From the NCBI GenBank assembly GCA_963739375.1, contig CAVUAF010000015.1, positions 62,001-126,000 on the forward strand: a DNA stretch of 64,000 bases, written 5' to 3'. The DNA is from CAVUAF01 sp963739375. Its GTDB lineage: Bacteria; Acidobacteriota; Terriglobia; Terriglobales; Acidobacteriaceae. Position 1 is the stretch's first letter. Every line of letters begins with the position of its first letter. Below the pieces are notes generated by a model. That model searched no databases. It was not told where the DNA came from and was given only the letters and a program-made list of their open reading frames with translations. Of this stretch, positions 56,222 through 63,972 are shown in pieces. The position numbers were made by a program, and so were the translations under genes.

Positions 56222-56420
56222 CAGCCCCGCAGGGGCGCTCGAAAATAGCCCGGGGCGTCAGCCCCGGGGTGGCGATCAAAACCATTTCGGAGTCCCTTCA
56301 GGGACGATTGAGCCCCGGGTGGAGCAGGCCTTCAGGCCTGCATCATCGCGCCCTAATGAATTGTCATCCTGAGCGAGGCGGAAGGAGCGCAGCGACTGAC
56401 GCCGAGTCGAAGGATCCCTA
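56222..56420. repeat. R2/R1 composite repeat, unit 2
   Basis: Second full unit, directly after unit 1, with only scattered changes (for example CCATTTCGG for CCATTGCGG). The tandem array of large, hairpin-rich, spacer-free units is of the kind of palindromic extragenic repeats found in acidobacterial genomes, not CRISPR. Confidence 0.8.
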
Positions 56421-56555
56421 TAGTGCTTGGCCATCCCGGGTGCCAGTCAATCTTTCTAATGACGCCTCGGAATGGAGGCGTTGAAACAACGACCAAACGG
56501 AAGAAATGGGATTCCTAACGCGTCGTATATCTCGGCGGCGGTCGCACGGCGCCGT

Positions 56556-57956
56556 TTAGGTGCCCTGGCCCGCAACATTGAACAGGTCAGGGGAGAACGC
56601 AGGTGGCGCAGCCTCTTTCGTAGCAGAGGCGGCTTCCGATTGCGCCCGCAGCGCGAGTGTCTGCCGATATTCCTTCGCTTCCGGCGTTGGAATAAACTGT
56701 GCGCTCAAGCCGCGGGCTTTAACAAACTCCTCAATTTCGGGCAACGCTATTTCTCGATAGAACTCTTTCCTGGCATTAACCAGGTTCAATTGGCGGGCAC
56801 TGAAGTGCTTGTGTAATGCGCCTTCGAGCTCGGGAGCATTGTCTGAATACAGCATCGCGTGTAAATCGAATGCAAAAGGCACCGAGGCGTCGCCCAGTTC
56901 GTGGACGCGATCCATCGGCTCCATTCGTCTCGTCATCCCGACTTTGAAAACACCCTCACCGAAGGAGCCGATGTTCGAGATGATGTATACAAATCCAGAT
57001 TTGGTGAGTTGCGCACGCGCGACAGCCCGCTCTTTCTTCTCCCGTGCCTCGTCCAGCTTCTGCTCGAATGAGCTGATCTGCGTCGTCAGTTTCTGCAGCT
57101 GTGCCCCCGTCGCTTGAAGAGCCTCCTCCCGCGCTTTTGCGAGCAGTTTCTGATACTCACCTTCGGAGCGCTCGGCCTCCTCCTTCACCCTTTCAATCTC
57201 TAGCTGTGCTCGCTCCTCCTCGCGGATTTGCTCTTTGATTCGGCGCTGCTCCTCTCGTTCCTGGTGCTTCTTCTCTTCGAACTCAAAAGCCAGGCGCAAC
57301 TCGTCGAGTTTCAAGTTCAAATACTCCGTCGTAATGGACATTTGCATAGTGCTACCAAGTTCATTGATCGCGTCTAACGCCTTGCGAACTCGCTCGATCA
57401 TTTTGGAAATGTTGTTCCACGTCACATTTGCCACCGCTGCATCGCACTCGCCGTTGAAAGCTCGAAGTAGCAGCTTCGTATATTGCTTCGTCATTCTCTG
57501 CCCTGCGCGGGCGTCATTGTTGACGGTCCAGGTGGTGCTGGATTTAGCGGCCCCACCCGAGCGAGTCAGCACCTTTTCGCGTTCCCGCAGCTGTTCCAGA
57601 GCTGTGCTGTATTCCTGGGTGGTGTTGAATTTGAAATGCGGCTCGTACAGCCCAAAGGACAGATCGTTGACGTGCTCTTCAAGGAGTGAGACCTCCTTGC
57701 TAAGCTCATTGTGTCGTGCGAGTGCGGCCTGGTAATCCTTCGTTAATTGATCTCGGCGAGCCTGTTCGGCAGTTTCTAGCGCCCGCTGCTCGGCCTTCGT
57801 CTTCTCGACCTCGCTTTTCGCCGCGGCGATCTCGGCTTGCACATTGAGAACGCCCGAAAACCTCGTGCGGAGCTCTTTGGCTTCGATAGTTGATTTCCAA
57901 GACAAATAACCAAGGGCCACAACCAATGCGCCCAAAAGGGTGACGGCTACTGTCAT
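56556..57956 (-). CDS. DUF4041/T5orf172 (GIY-YIG-like) protein with membrane anchor and coiled coils
   Basis: The 466-residue protein has an N-terminal hydrophobic helix (VAVTLLGALVVALGYLSW), coiled coil (about 25-100), a DUF4041-type region (about 100-230), a second Glu/Arg-rich coiled coil (about 230-320) and a T5orf172/MUG113 domain (about 325-410). In the last, FVYIISN and VFKVGMTRR stand for the GIY-YIG pair and ELEGALHKHFSARQLNLV matches the family. The domain is linked to nucleases in phages and mobile elements. Unlike its repeat-laden surroundings it looks intact. The GC content seems lower than that of neighbours, which suggests transfer. Confidence 0.8.
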   Translation of the reverse strand: MTVAVTLLGALVVALGYLSWKSTIEAKELRTRFSGVLNVQAEIAAAKSEVEKTKAEQRALETAEQARRDQLTKDYQAALARHNELSKEVSLLEEHVNDLSFGLYEPHFKFNTTQEYSTALEQLREREKVLTRSGGAAKSSTTWTVNNDARAGQRMTKQYTKLLLRAFNGECDAAVANVTWNNISKMIERVRKALDAINELGSTMQMSITTEYLNLKLDELRLAFEFEEKKHQEREEQRRIKEQIREEERAQLEIERVKEEAERSEGEYQKLLAKAREEALQATGAQLQKLTTQISSFEQKLDEAREKKERAVARAQLTKSGFVYIISNIGSFGEGVFKVGMTRRMEPMDRVHELGDASVPFAFDLHAMLYSDNAPELEGALHKHFSARQLNLVNARKEFYREIALPEIEEFVKARGLSAQFIPTPEAKEYRQTLALRAQSEAASATKEAAPPAFSPDLFNVAGQGT

Positions 57957-58253
57957 GCTCAGTCTCCGAAAACATCGCTAGGAATGCGGATTGTGCTACC
58001 GTCGCCATCACTCTGCAAGTGCAACTTCCAACGGAACGGTTTAGTTCTGGAGTTGCTTATCTATTTCCTCAGCGTGTTTTGCGGTCCTCCTTTGCCCTGA
58101 TTTATAACTTTAAGATGTATGCTGGCTCATGCTGTTGATTTCCCAGCAAATAGAGTTCTTGCCTCCGCCTTCCCCCGGCGCTATTCTCGACCTGCGCTCA
58201 GGTGCGCGGCCTCTCCCGGGCCGCATTTGGTTCTTTGAAAACACGCGCCCCCA

Positions 58254-58306
58254 CTAAGTCCTTTAGACAACGGATTTTGCGGAAATCTGTTGCTAAGTCC
58301 TTTAGA
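58254..58306. repeat. 53-base direct-repeat/hairpin element
   Basis: CTAAGTCCTTTAGA stands at 58254-58267 and again at 58293-58306. The 25 bases between are a hairpin with no bases left over: CAACGGATTT, loop TGCGG, AAATCTGTTG (one mismatch). The exact 14+10+5+10+14 symmetry points to a defined element. Confidence 0.7.
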
Positions 58307-58319
58307 TCTCGGGATCACC

Positions 58320-58344
58320 GGGGGAGGGGGGAGGGGGGAGGGGG
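58320..58344 (+). other. G-quadruplex-forming run
   Basis: Four G-tracts of 5, 6, 6 and 5 bases are parted by single A bases. Single-base loops give the most stable parallel G-quadruplexes. It lies about 160 bases before the -10 box of gyrA and directly before a possible small ORF. Confidence 0.75.
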
Positions 58345-58346
58345 AT

Positions 58347-58505
58347 ATGTCGGAAACCCTAACCCAAACAATTCACAAGGCTTTAGCCGAAAGCCTGCCG
58401 CCGCCGTCGATCCCATCCACGTCGTGCGCGCGGAGTGACGCCCAGGAAAAAAGCGGTTTTGGGTCGAATTTTCCGCCGCGTTTCGCCCCTTTTCGCGTGT
58501 TATAA
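58347..58505 (+). CDS. possible 52-residue ORF, doubtful
   Basis: An ATG right after the G-rich run (which would serve as a very strong ribosome site) opens 52 codons: MSETLTQTIHKALAESLPPP, then SIPSTSCARSDAQEKSGFGS and a Phe/Pro-rich end. The first 16 residues look like an amphipathic helix. It ends inside the TATAAT box of gyrA. I know no relative. It may be chance. Confidence 0.2.
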   Translation: MSETLTQTIHKALAESLPPPSIPSTSCARSDAQEKSGFGSNFPPRFAPFRVL

Positions 58506-58506
58506 T
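58501..58506 (+). promoter_or_regulatory. -10 box (TATAAT) of the likely gyrA promoter
   Basis: A consensus TATAAT lies about 155 bases before the gyrA start codon. The -35 region at the right distance (near 58478-58484, CGTTTC) is poor, so an extended or activator-dependent promoter is possible. Confidence 0.5.
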
Positions 58507-58661
58507 GACGCGTGCTTCCGGACGGATAACACCCAATAAATGCAAGCACTTATGAACATCGGCAGGGGCGCGTTGCGAGGCCTTGCGCAGCGCCCAGTGT
58601 GACCACAATCCGGCCCGCGAAGTGAACGGAAAAACGCAGCCTGCAGAGCGAAAAACGAGCC

Positions 58662-61382
58662 ATGGCAGACGAGCAAAAACCCAGCAATCCTGAGCAGCAG
58701 CTTCCGCTTCCCGGCAGTGGCGATGGCCAACTGCCTCCCGGTTCGCCGGGCGCCGCCCATTTGCAGAGCGTCAACATCGAAGAGGAGATGCGGCGGAGCT
58801 ACCTCGACTACGCGCTCTCCGTCATCATCGGGCGCGCGCTGCCCGACGTGTACGACGGCCTCAAGCCGGTGCATCGCCGCCTGCTTTATCACATGCACGA
58901 CATGGGCCTGCTGCACAACCATCGGTACACCAAGTGCGCCAAGGTGGTGGGTGAGACCATGGGCCGGTTCCATCCGCATGGCGACACCGCGCTCTACGAC
59001 GCGTTGGTGCGCATGGCCCAGCCCTTCTCCCTGCGTTATCCGATGGTGGATGGGCAAGGGAACTTCGGTTCGGTGGATGACGATCCGCCCGCGGCCATGC
59101 GGTACACGGAGTGCCGGCTGGCGCGCATCGCGGAAGAAATGCTGGTCGACATTGACAAGGACACCGTTGATTTCGTTCCCAATTACGACGAAACCACGCA
59201 GGAGCCCACCGTCCTGCCCGCGCGAGTGCCCAACCTGCTGGTGAACGGCGCGAACGGCATCGCGGTGGGGATGGCGACCAACATTCCGCCGCACAATCTC
59301 ACGGAAATCGTCGACGCCACCATCACCCTGGTGAACAATCCCGCGACCTCGCTGGGCGAGCTCCTGAAGATCGTCAAAGGCCCCGACTTTCCCACCGGCG
59401 CCTACATCTACGGTCGCCAGGGCATCGCCGAAGCCTACAAGACCGGGCGCGGGCGCTTCGTGATGCGCGCCAAGGCGGCCATCGAGAGCCTCGCCAAAGA
59501 GCGCCAGGCCATCATCGTCACCGAAATTCCCTACCAGGTGAACAAGAAGCGGCTCATCGAGCGCATCGCCGAGCTGGTCAACGCGAAGACGATTGACGAC
59601 ATCAGCGACCTCCGCGACGAGAGCGACCGCTCGGGCATGCGCATCGTGATCGAGCTGAAGCGGGGCGCCGAGCCGCAGATCATCCTCAACCAGCTGCACA
59701 AGCACACCAGCATGCAGGAATCGTTCAGCATGATTTTCCTGGCGGTGGTGAACGGGCAGCCCAAGGAAATGGGGCTGATCACGGCCATCCAGCACTTCAT
59801 CGACCACCGGGTGGACGTGGTGCGGCGCCGCACCGCCTTCCTGCTGGCGCGAGCGCGGGACCGCGAGCACATCCTGGAAGGCTACCTGCTGGCGCTGGAC
59901 CACCTCGACAACGTGATTGCCATCATCCGCGGCAGCGCCAACCGCGCCGAGGCGCGCGACAACCTGACCGGCTACTTCGCCGGCAAGACCATCGAAGTGA
60001 ACGTCAGCGGGAAGCGCAGCGAGGTCGCCCTCGGGCGCGGCAAGAAGCCGGAAAAAGGCTTTTCCGTGCGCCAGGCCGACGCCATCCTCGAACTGCAATT
60101 GCACCGCCTGACGCGGCTTTCCATCGACGAAATTTCCAGCGAGCTGAAGGACGTGCTGGAGCGCGTCGCCGAGTACGAAGCCATCCTGGCCTCGGAAAAA
60201 AAGCTGCGCGGGGTCATCGTGAAGGAACTGGAAGAGGTCAAGAAGAACTACGGCGACGAGCGCCGCACCCAGATCCTGGACGAGACCGCGGAAATCCAGC
60301 TGGAAGACCTGATCGCCGACGAGCAGGTGGCGGTGACCTTCTCGCACTCCGGCTACCTGAAGCGCACCCCGGTTTCCACCTACCGGCAGCAGCGGCGCGG
60401 CGGCACCGGCCGCACGGGCATGAAGACGCGCGACGAAGATTTTGTCGAGCGCCTGATCATCGCCTCCACCCACGCCTACCTGCTGTTCTTCACCAACACC
60501 GGCCGCGTCTACTGGCTGAAGGTGTACGAGGTGCCCGAGGTCGGCCCCGCCGGCAAAGGGAAGCACATCGGGAACCTGGCGGCGCTGCAGCCGGGGGAGA
60601 GCGTGCGCGCCATCCTCAACGTGCGCGACCTGGAGGAAGCCGGGAAGTACGTCTTCTTCGCCACGCGCAACGGCACGGTCAAGAAGACGCCGCTGGTGGA
60701 CTTCTCCAACGTGATGTCGCGCGGCATCATCGCCATCGGGATCGACAAGGGCAACGAGTTGGTGGCGGCGCGCCTCAGCGACGGCCAGCATATCGTCTTC
60801 CTGGCCTCGCACGAAGGCATGGCCATCCGCTTCGACGAAGAGAACGTGCGCCCCATGGGCCGTCCCGCCTACGGCGTCCGTGGCATGGACCTGGAGGAGA
60901 AGGACTACGTGGTGGGCATGGCCATCACGCCGAAACCGAAACCCAATGGCAAGACGAATGGCGGCACGGAGAAGGGCGCGGCGCAGCCGGCGGCCGAGGC
61001 AGGCGTGGCGGCGGAGGGGATCGACGAGTCCGGCGAGGTGGTCAGCGACCTGGTGCTCTCGGTCACCGAGAACGGCTACGGGAAGCGCACGCCGGTGGAC
61101 GAGTACCGCCTGCAGTCGCGCGGCGGCAAGGGCGTGATCAACGTCAAGACCACGGAACGCAACGGCAAGGTGCGCGTCATCCAGTTGGTGCACGAAGATT
61201 CCGAGCTGATGATCATCAGCCACTACGGGAAGATCATCCGCATCGACACCCGCTCGATCCGCGAGGTCGGGCGCTCCAGCCAGGGCGTCCGCCTGCTGCA
61301 ACTCGACGCCGGCGACAAAGTGGCGGCGGCGGTGGTCATCCCGCCGGAGGAAAAAGAAGAGAACGGGAGCTTGATTCAGTAA
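58662..61382 (+). CDS. gyrA: DNA gyrase subunit A
   Basis: The 906-residue subunit cuts and rejoins DNA with GyrB. The winged-helix region has HPHGDTALYDALVRMAQPF (the quinolone-resistance region, with Thr at the position of E. coli Ser83 and Asp at 87), and the catalytic Tyr is in AAMRYTECR (about 148). The C-terminal domain has the beta-pinwheel blades. The GyrA box is seen as QRRGGTGRTG, which marks gyrase and not topoisomerase IV. A low-complexity insert (KPKPNGKTNGGTEKGAAQP) lies between blades near 760-790. gyrB is not adjacent. Confidence 0.96.
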   Translation: MADEQKPSNPEQQLPLPGSGDGQLPPGSPGAAHLQSVNIEEEMRRSYLDYALSVIIGRALPDVYDGLKPVHRRLLYHMHDMGLLHNHRYTKCAKVVGETMGRFHPHGDTALYDALVRMAQPFSLRYPMVDGQGNFGSVDDDPPAAMRYTECRLARIAEEMLVDIDKDTVDFVPNYDETTQEPTVLPARVPNLLVNGANGIAVGMATNIPPHNLTEIVDATITLVNNPATSLGELLKIVKGPDFPTGAYIYGRQGIAEAYKTGRGRFVMRAKAAIESLAKERQAIIVTEIPYQVNKKRLIERIAELVNAKTIDDISDLRDESDRSGMRIVIELKRGAEPQIILNQLHKHTSMQESFSMIFLAVVNGQPKEMGLITAIQHFIDHRVDVVRRRTAFLLARARDREHILEGYLLALDHLDNVIAIIRGSANRAEARDNLTGYFAGKTIEVNVSGKRSEVALGRGKKPEKGFSVRQADAILELQLHRLTRLSIDEISSELKDVLERVAEYEAILASEKKLRGVIVKELEEVKKNYGDERRTQILDETAEIQLEDLIADEQVAVTFSHSGYLKRTPVSTYRQQRRGGTGRTGMKTRDEDFVERLIIASTHAYLLFFTNTGRVYWLKVYEVPEVGPAGKGKHIGNLAALQPGESVRAILNVRDLEEAGKYVFFATRNGTVKKTPLVDFSNVMSRGIIAIGIDKGNELVAARLSDGQHIVFLASHEGMAIRFDEENVRPMGRPAYGVRGMDLEEKDYVVGMAITPKPKPNGKTNGGTEKGAAQPAAEAGVAAEGIDESGEVVSDLVLSVTENGYGKRTPVDEYRLQSRGGKGVINVKTTERNGKVRVIQLVHEDSELMIISHYGKIIRIDTRSIREVGRSSQGVRLLQLDAGDKVAAAVVIPPEEKEENGSLIQ

Positions 61383-61437
61383 GGGCTTACCGCGGAGAAC
61401 GCGGAGAACGCAGATCGAAAACTGCAATGAAGTCTGG

Positions 61438-61462
61438 CCCGGCCGGCCTCGGCCGGGTTTTT
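61438..61462 (+). terminator. rho-independent terminator of gyrA
   Basis: CCCGGCC (61438-61444) pairs with GGCCGGG (61451-61457), followed by TTTTT, about 55 bases after the gyrA stop codon. Confidence 0.85.
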
Positions 61463-61560
61463 CTGTGGCGGGTATGGCGCGGGCGCTCTTGCCGACGCCT
61501 TATTCGGGAGAGCACGGCTTCAGCCTGAGTTCGCTTTGCACCGACTCAGAACGGATGCCG

Positions 61561-62211
61561 TTACGCGTTGCAGAGAGCCAGTTGCTCTTCCGCGCTTGCT
61601 TCCTTTATCACCTCGATGGAGGTCTCCAGCCCATCCTCTCCAACGTAGGGCATGAAATTCATCCGGCGATATAGCGCGTATGTCAGCCAACAATCGTGCA
61701 TGCAGTATTTGGCTAGCGTCGTGAAATCTCTCTTATCCCACAGTCCTGCAACGTCCGCCCCTGAACCACACTTGTTGCCGATCCCTAGCCCTGACGCAAG
61801 ATTATCGAGGGATACGAACGACTTCGATTCCCAATTTGCCCAGATAGCCATCGTGTCAAAAATGAAGTCAGTCCTATACTTGCGGAGATCTAACGGGACA
61901 CTGGGCTTGACCGAATTAATCACAGAACGTCGCCAAAGAAACGGCATGTCGAAGCCGAAGCCGTTATGGGTGACAAAACCCCGAACTCTGTGTTGCGTCA
62001 GAAGATCCCAGAATCGGGTTAGCAGGTGACGTTCGTCAGCACCAACGATCGCTAGTGCTCTTGTTGGCCGATCATCTTCGAGCAGAATGGTCCCCACACA
62101 AGCAACCCGACCGCTTAATGCATTTAGCGAAGCCTTGCTTGCTGTCTGCTCATCTGAAGTCGCAGCACCCGGAAGTGGAACGGTTTCAATATCTACGACG
62201 ACTCTATTCAT
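61561..62211 (-). CDS. DnaQ/PolB-like 3'-5' exonuclease linked to a reverse transcriptase
   Basis: The ATG at 62211 overlaps the reverse transcriptase stop by 8 bases (ATGAATAG), so translation is coupled; 216 residues. The fold is the DEDD exonuclease: VVVDIETVPL (Asp7, Glu9), FVTHNGFGFDMPFLWRRS (third acid), and LAKYCMHDCWLTYALYRRM (fourth acid). It resembles the predicted PolB-like exonucleases (COG3298 type). It could trim cDNA made by the partner enzyme, or degrade DNA or RNA as an effector. A frame starting 42 bases earlier exists but the overlap ATG is the better choice. Confidence 0.82.
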   Translation of the reverse strand: MNRVVVDIETVPLPGAATSDEQTASKASLNALSGRVACVGTILLEDDRPTRALAIVGADERHLLTRFWDLLTQHRVRGFVTHNGFGFDMPFLWRRSVINSVKPSVPLDLRKYRTDFIFDTMAIWANWESKSFVSLDNLASGLGIGNKCGSGADVAGLWDKRDFTTLAKYCMHDCWLTYALYRRMNFMPYVGEDGLETSIEVIKEASAEEQLALCNA

Positions 62212-63133
62212 TACTGATTCTCTTCGTTCTCGGGTGTTGTAGTGAGCGAGCAAAATCTGGGTTCACGTATCGCGCCCACGCGAGCAGGCCTTCGGTCGAT
62301 TTCGATCGCGCACCCATCGCCATTAGTTCGAGTCCAACCTGCTTCCGGATGGCTTTGCGCGTTTCTTTCGGAAGGTTGGGTTTCGTATTGACCACGATGC
62401 CGGTCACGATCTGCCGCGAGGAGCCTGACATAGTCGCCCGCTTTGCCTCGTTCGCGCGAAAACCCTCCTGCTCGACTATCTTTTGGATGAGCTTGCGAAA
62501 GTTGCATAGCCGGCGGTTCCCGGAGATCGTTAAGTCGTCCACAAATCGCGTGTACTTGAAGCCGTGCTTCGCGGCTAAGGCAGTTATTCTCCGATCCATG
62601 CTGATTGCAGTGAGATTGGCTAGACCTGGGCTGGTGCTGGTGCCTTGTGGAAGCCGCCCGTCAACCGTCGTGATATGAACCAAGAATTGGAGCGCCTCGC
62701 CTTCGAATCCAAGCGCCATAAACACTGCCTTAACGCGGTCGGCCTTAACACTCGGATAGAAGTCCTGGACATCGAGGCAAAATACCAGTGGTTGCCCGGC
62801 GTGCACTTTCGCATTGGTGCGCGCTGAACGGTGCCGCACGCCGCCATGAATCCAATCAGGCAAGGCAGCCTTGTCGATGATGTGCTCCTTAATCTTTGTT
62901 TGAAGGAGCGCCAGAGGAGCGTCGGGGACATGTAATAGGCGTATCTTGCCGCTCTTCTTCCTGTGTGGCACTCGGCGGTAGCGGCGATCAAGTGGCCCGG
63001 TGAAGCTCGCGAGATCGAGGGCAGATACCTTGAGGATCTTCGCCAACTTGGCGAGGTCATCAACGGGTGGTTCAAAGGTGCGCCTAGGCCGCTTGGCGCT
63101 TGCCCCTTCTTCGCTTTGCGCGACGCTCGGCAA
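62204..63133 (-). CDS. retron-like reverse transcriptase
   Basis: The 309-residue protein starts at a TTG (63133, GGAGGG 9 bases upstream) inside the end of the regulator gene. Reverse-transcriptase motifs stand in order: RVPHRKKSGKIRLLHVPDAP (motif 1), FCLDVQDFYPSVKADRV (first catalytic Asp, 121), GRLPQGTSTSPGLANL (161-), YTRFVDDLTISG (catalytic pair 199-200), and VTGIVVN (243-249), the last a hallmark of retron-type enzymes. It ends soon after the thumb, as small retron RTs do, with no endonuclease or maturase domain. So it is not a group II intron enzyme. Defence against phage is the known role of retrons and is inferred here. Confidence 0.9.
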   Translation of the reverse strand: MPSVAQSEEGASAKRPRRTFEPPVDDLAKLAKILKVSALDLASFTGPLDRRYRRVPHRKKSGKIRLLHVPDAPLALLQTKIKEHIIDKAALPDWIHGGVRHRSARTNAKVHAGQPLVFCLDVQDFYPSVKADRVKAVFMALGFEGEALQFLVHITTVDGRLPQGTSTSPGLANLTAISMDRRITALAAKHGFKYTRFVDDLTISGNRRLCNFRKLIQKIVEQEGFRANEAKRATMSGSSRQIVTGIVVNTKPNLPKETRKAIRKQVGLELMAMGARSKSTEGLLAWARYVNPDFARSLQHPRTKRISNE

Positions 63134-63401
63134 CGTAAAGTCCCTCCAGGTTCACCAATGTATCCATTAGATCTCTTAACCGTGCCCGATCGTCCGATCG
63201 TGCGGAGTGATCACGGAAAAACATCGCCACCGGCACTTCCAACTCGGCCGCTAGGCGTCGGAGAAATGAGATGCTTGGCTCCTTCTTGTCGTGCTCCACC
63301 AGCGACAGATAATTCGAGGTGGTGCCGATCTTCCCTGCCAATTCCTTTTGCTTTATTCCTGCGGCGGTCCTAATAGTCTTGATGGCGGTACCCAAGGTCA
63401 C
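63084..63401 (-). CDS. XRE-family helix-turn-helix protein of the RT operon
   Basis: The preferred start is the GTG at 63401 with GGGAG 6 bases upstream, giving 105 residues; a TTG at 63509 would overlap the previous ORF. Residues about 4-62 are a Cro/CI-type HTH (IKTIRTAAGIKQKELAGKIG, TTSNYLSLVEHDKKEPSISF, LRRLAAELEVP). The C-terminal part is charged and helical (LRDLMDTLVNLEGLYVAERR). It overlaps the reverse transcriptase gene by 50 bases. It could repress the operon or be a toxic effector or neutraliser in a retron-type system. Confidence 0.85.
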   Translation of the reverse strand: MTLGTAIKTIRTAAGIKQKELAGKIGTTSNYLSLVEHDKKEPSISFLRRLAAELEVPVAMFFRDHSARSDDRARLRDLMDTLVNLEGLYVAERRAKRRRGKRQAA

Positions 63402-63448
63402 AAGCTGCTCCCGTAACTTAAGAAATTTAAGAGAAAGCGGTAGATCTG

Positions 63449-63679
63449 CTAGCCCTTCTTCTCGACGTACCTCAAGAGCCGCAAAATGGCTTTTTGCGCG
63501 AGATCCCAAAACTGCGAATCCGGGTCGTGCTCAGCCAAATGCTGCAGCCTCTTGAGATGGCCGGAAAGGACGGCAGCAGACCTACCGCTTGGGCTGTCTG
63601 ATACGCCGGGCGGACGCAAACGGAAAGCTTTCCGCTGCGCCAATCCCAGCAAGCGTACTGCGCGTTTTCTGCGATGCAT
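63449..63679 (-). CDS. small basic ORF at the head of the RT operon, unknown
   Basis: Seventy-six residues from the ATG at 63679, with GAGGA 8 bases upstream: MHRRKRAVRLLGLAQRKAFR, then VLSGHLKRLQHLAEHDPDSQ and FWDLAQKAILRLLRYVEKKG. It is rich in Arg/Lys with an amphipathic C-terminal helix. I recognise no family. Its stop lies 48 bases before the regulator start. It contains a perfect 14-bp palindrome, CGGAAAGCTTTCCG (63621-63634). Part or all of it may overlap a non-coding RNA and not be translated. Confidence 0.5.
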   Translation of the reverse strand: MHRRKRAVRLLGLAQRKAFRLRPPGVSDSPSGRSAAVLSGHLKRLQHLAEHDPDSQFWDLAQKAILRLLRYVEKKG

Positions 63680-63940
63680 TGCGTGAATCCTCGTGGGTTG
63701 GTATCAGTGATTGGTCGGGTTGCCCCGGTGCCCTTCACTCAAGCGCAAGCGAGCCTCGCTTGCGCTTCTCGTCTAGCGGCGACCCAGGTACCCGAGCCGC
63801 CTCGAGACGATGAACGACCACGCCGCGCGTCCTCAGGCGTCACCAAGGAAACACGAATCGCGTCGGGAGAGATTCACATTCGCAGATGCCGCACGCTTCA
63901 ACCTTATTTCAAAGAACACGGGCCAAAGCCCAGTCTTGTT
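63680..63940 (-). ncRNA. structured leader; candidate msr-msd-like RNA of the RT system
   Basis: Between the promoter and the first ORF lie about 260 untranslated bases. Reading the minus strand, it has a small hairpin GGGC-TTTG-GCCC. Next is a two-part stem with TCGTCT (63810-63805) and AGACGA (63774-63769) around GGCG/CGCC. Then comes a very long perfect hairpin, AAGCGCAAGCGAG with CTCGCTTGCGCTT (63741-63767). A chain of short stems plus one long stem ahead of a retron-type RT is the layout of msr-msd RNAs. I could not find convincing long a1/a2 flanking arms, so the call is tentative. Confidence 0.45.
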
Positions 63941-63943
63941 GCT

Positions 63944-63972
63944 ACGCTACACCAGGGTCGCTTTGTTGTCAA
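63944..63972 (-). promoter_or_regulatory. promoter of the RT operon
   Basis: On the minus strand TTGACA (63972-63967) is a consensus -35 box. After exactly 17 bases comes TAGCGT (63949-63944), a fair -10. Transcription would begin near 63937, about 258 bases before the first ORF. Confidence 0.55.

Larger units (their letters stand above)
55598..56555. other. repeat-rich intergenic region, about 960 bases
   Basis: No gene is supported here. The stretch holds 2.5 copies of the R2 composite repeat and several R1 ends. Two short blocks of CGAAACxCGAAAC-type sequence lie at 55679-55710 and 55870-55900. It separates two convergently read genes. Short open frames here are repeats read as protein. 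Confidence 0.65.
57957..58661. other. 705-base intergenic region upstream of gyrA
   Basis: It separates the divergent DUF4041 and gyrA genes. It holds the 53-base symmetrical repeat at 58254, a G-quadruplex motif at 58320, a doubtful 52-codon frame at 58347 and the TATAAT of the likely gyrA promoter at 58501. The left third is lower in GC than the rest and shows no gene. Confidence 0.5.

Noticed and set aside
56003..56420. CRISPR array
   Set aside because: Units are about 200 bases, differ internally and have no regular short spacers; no cas genes are near.
62204..63133. Group II intron or non-LTR element as source of the reverse transcriptase
   Set aside because: The protein has no maturase or endonuclease domain, carries the retron-type VTG motif and sits in an operon with overlapping genes; no intron RNA domain V is visible nearby.
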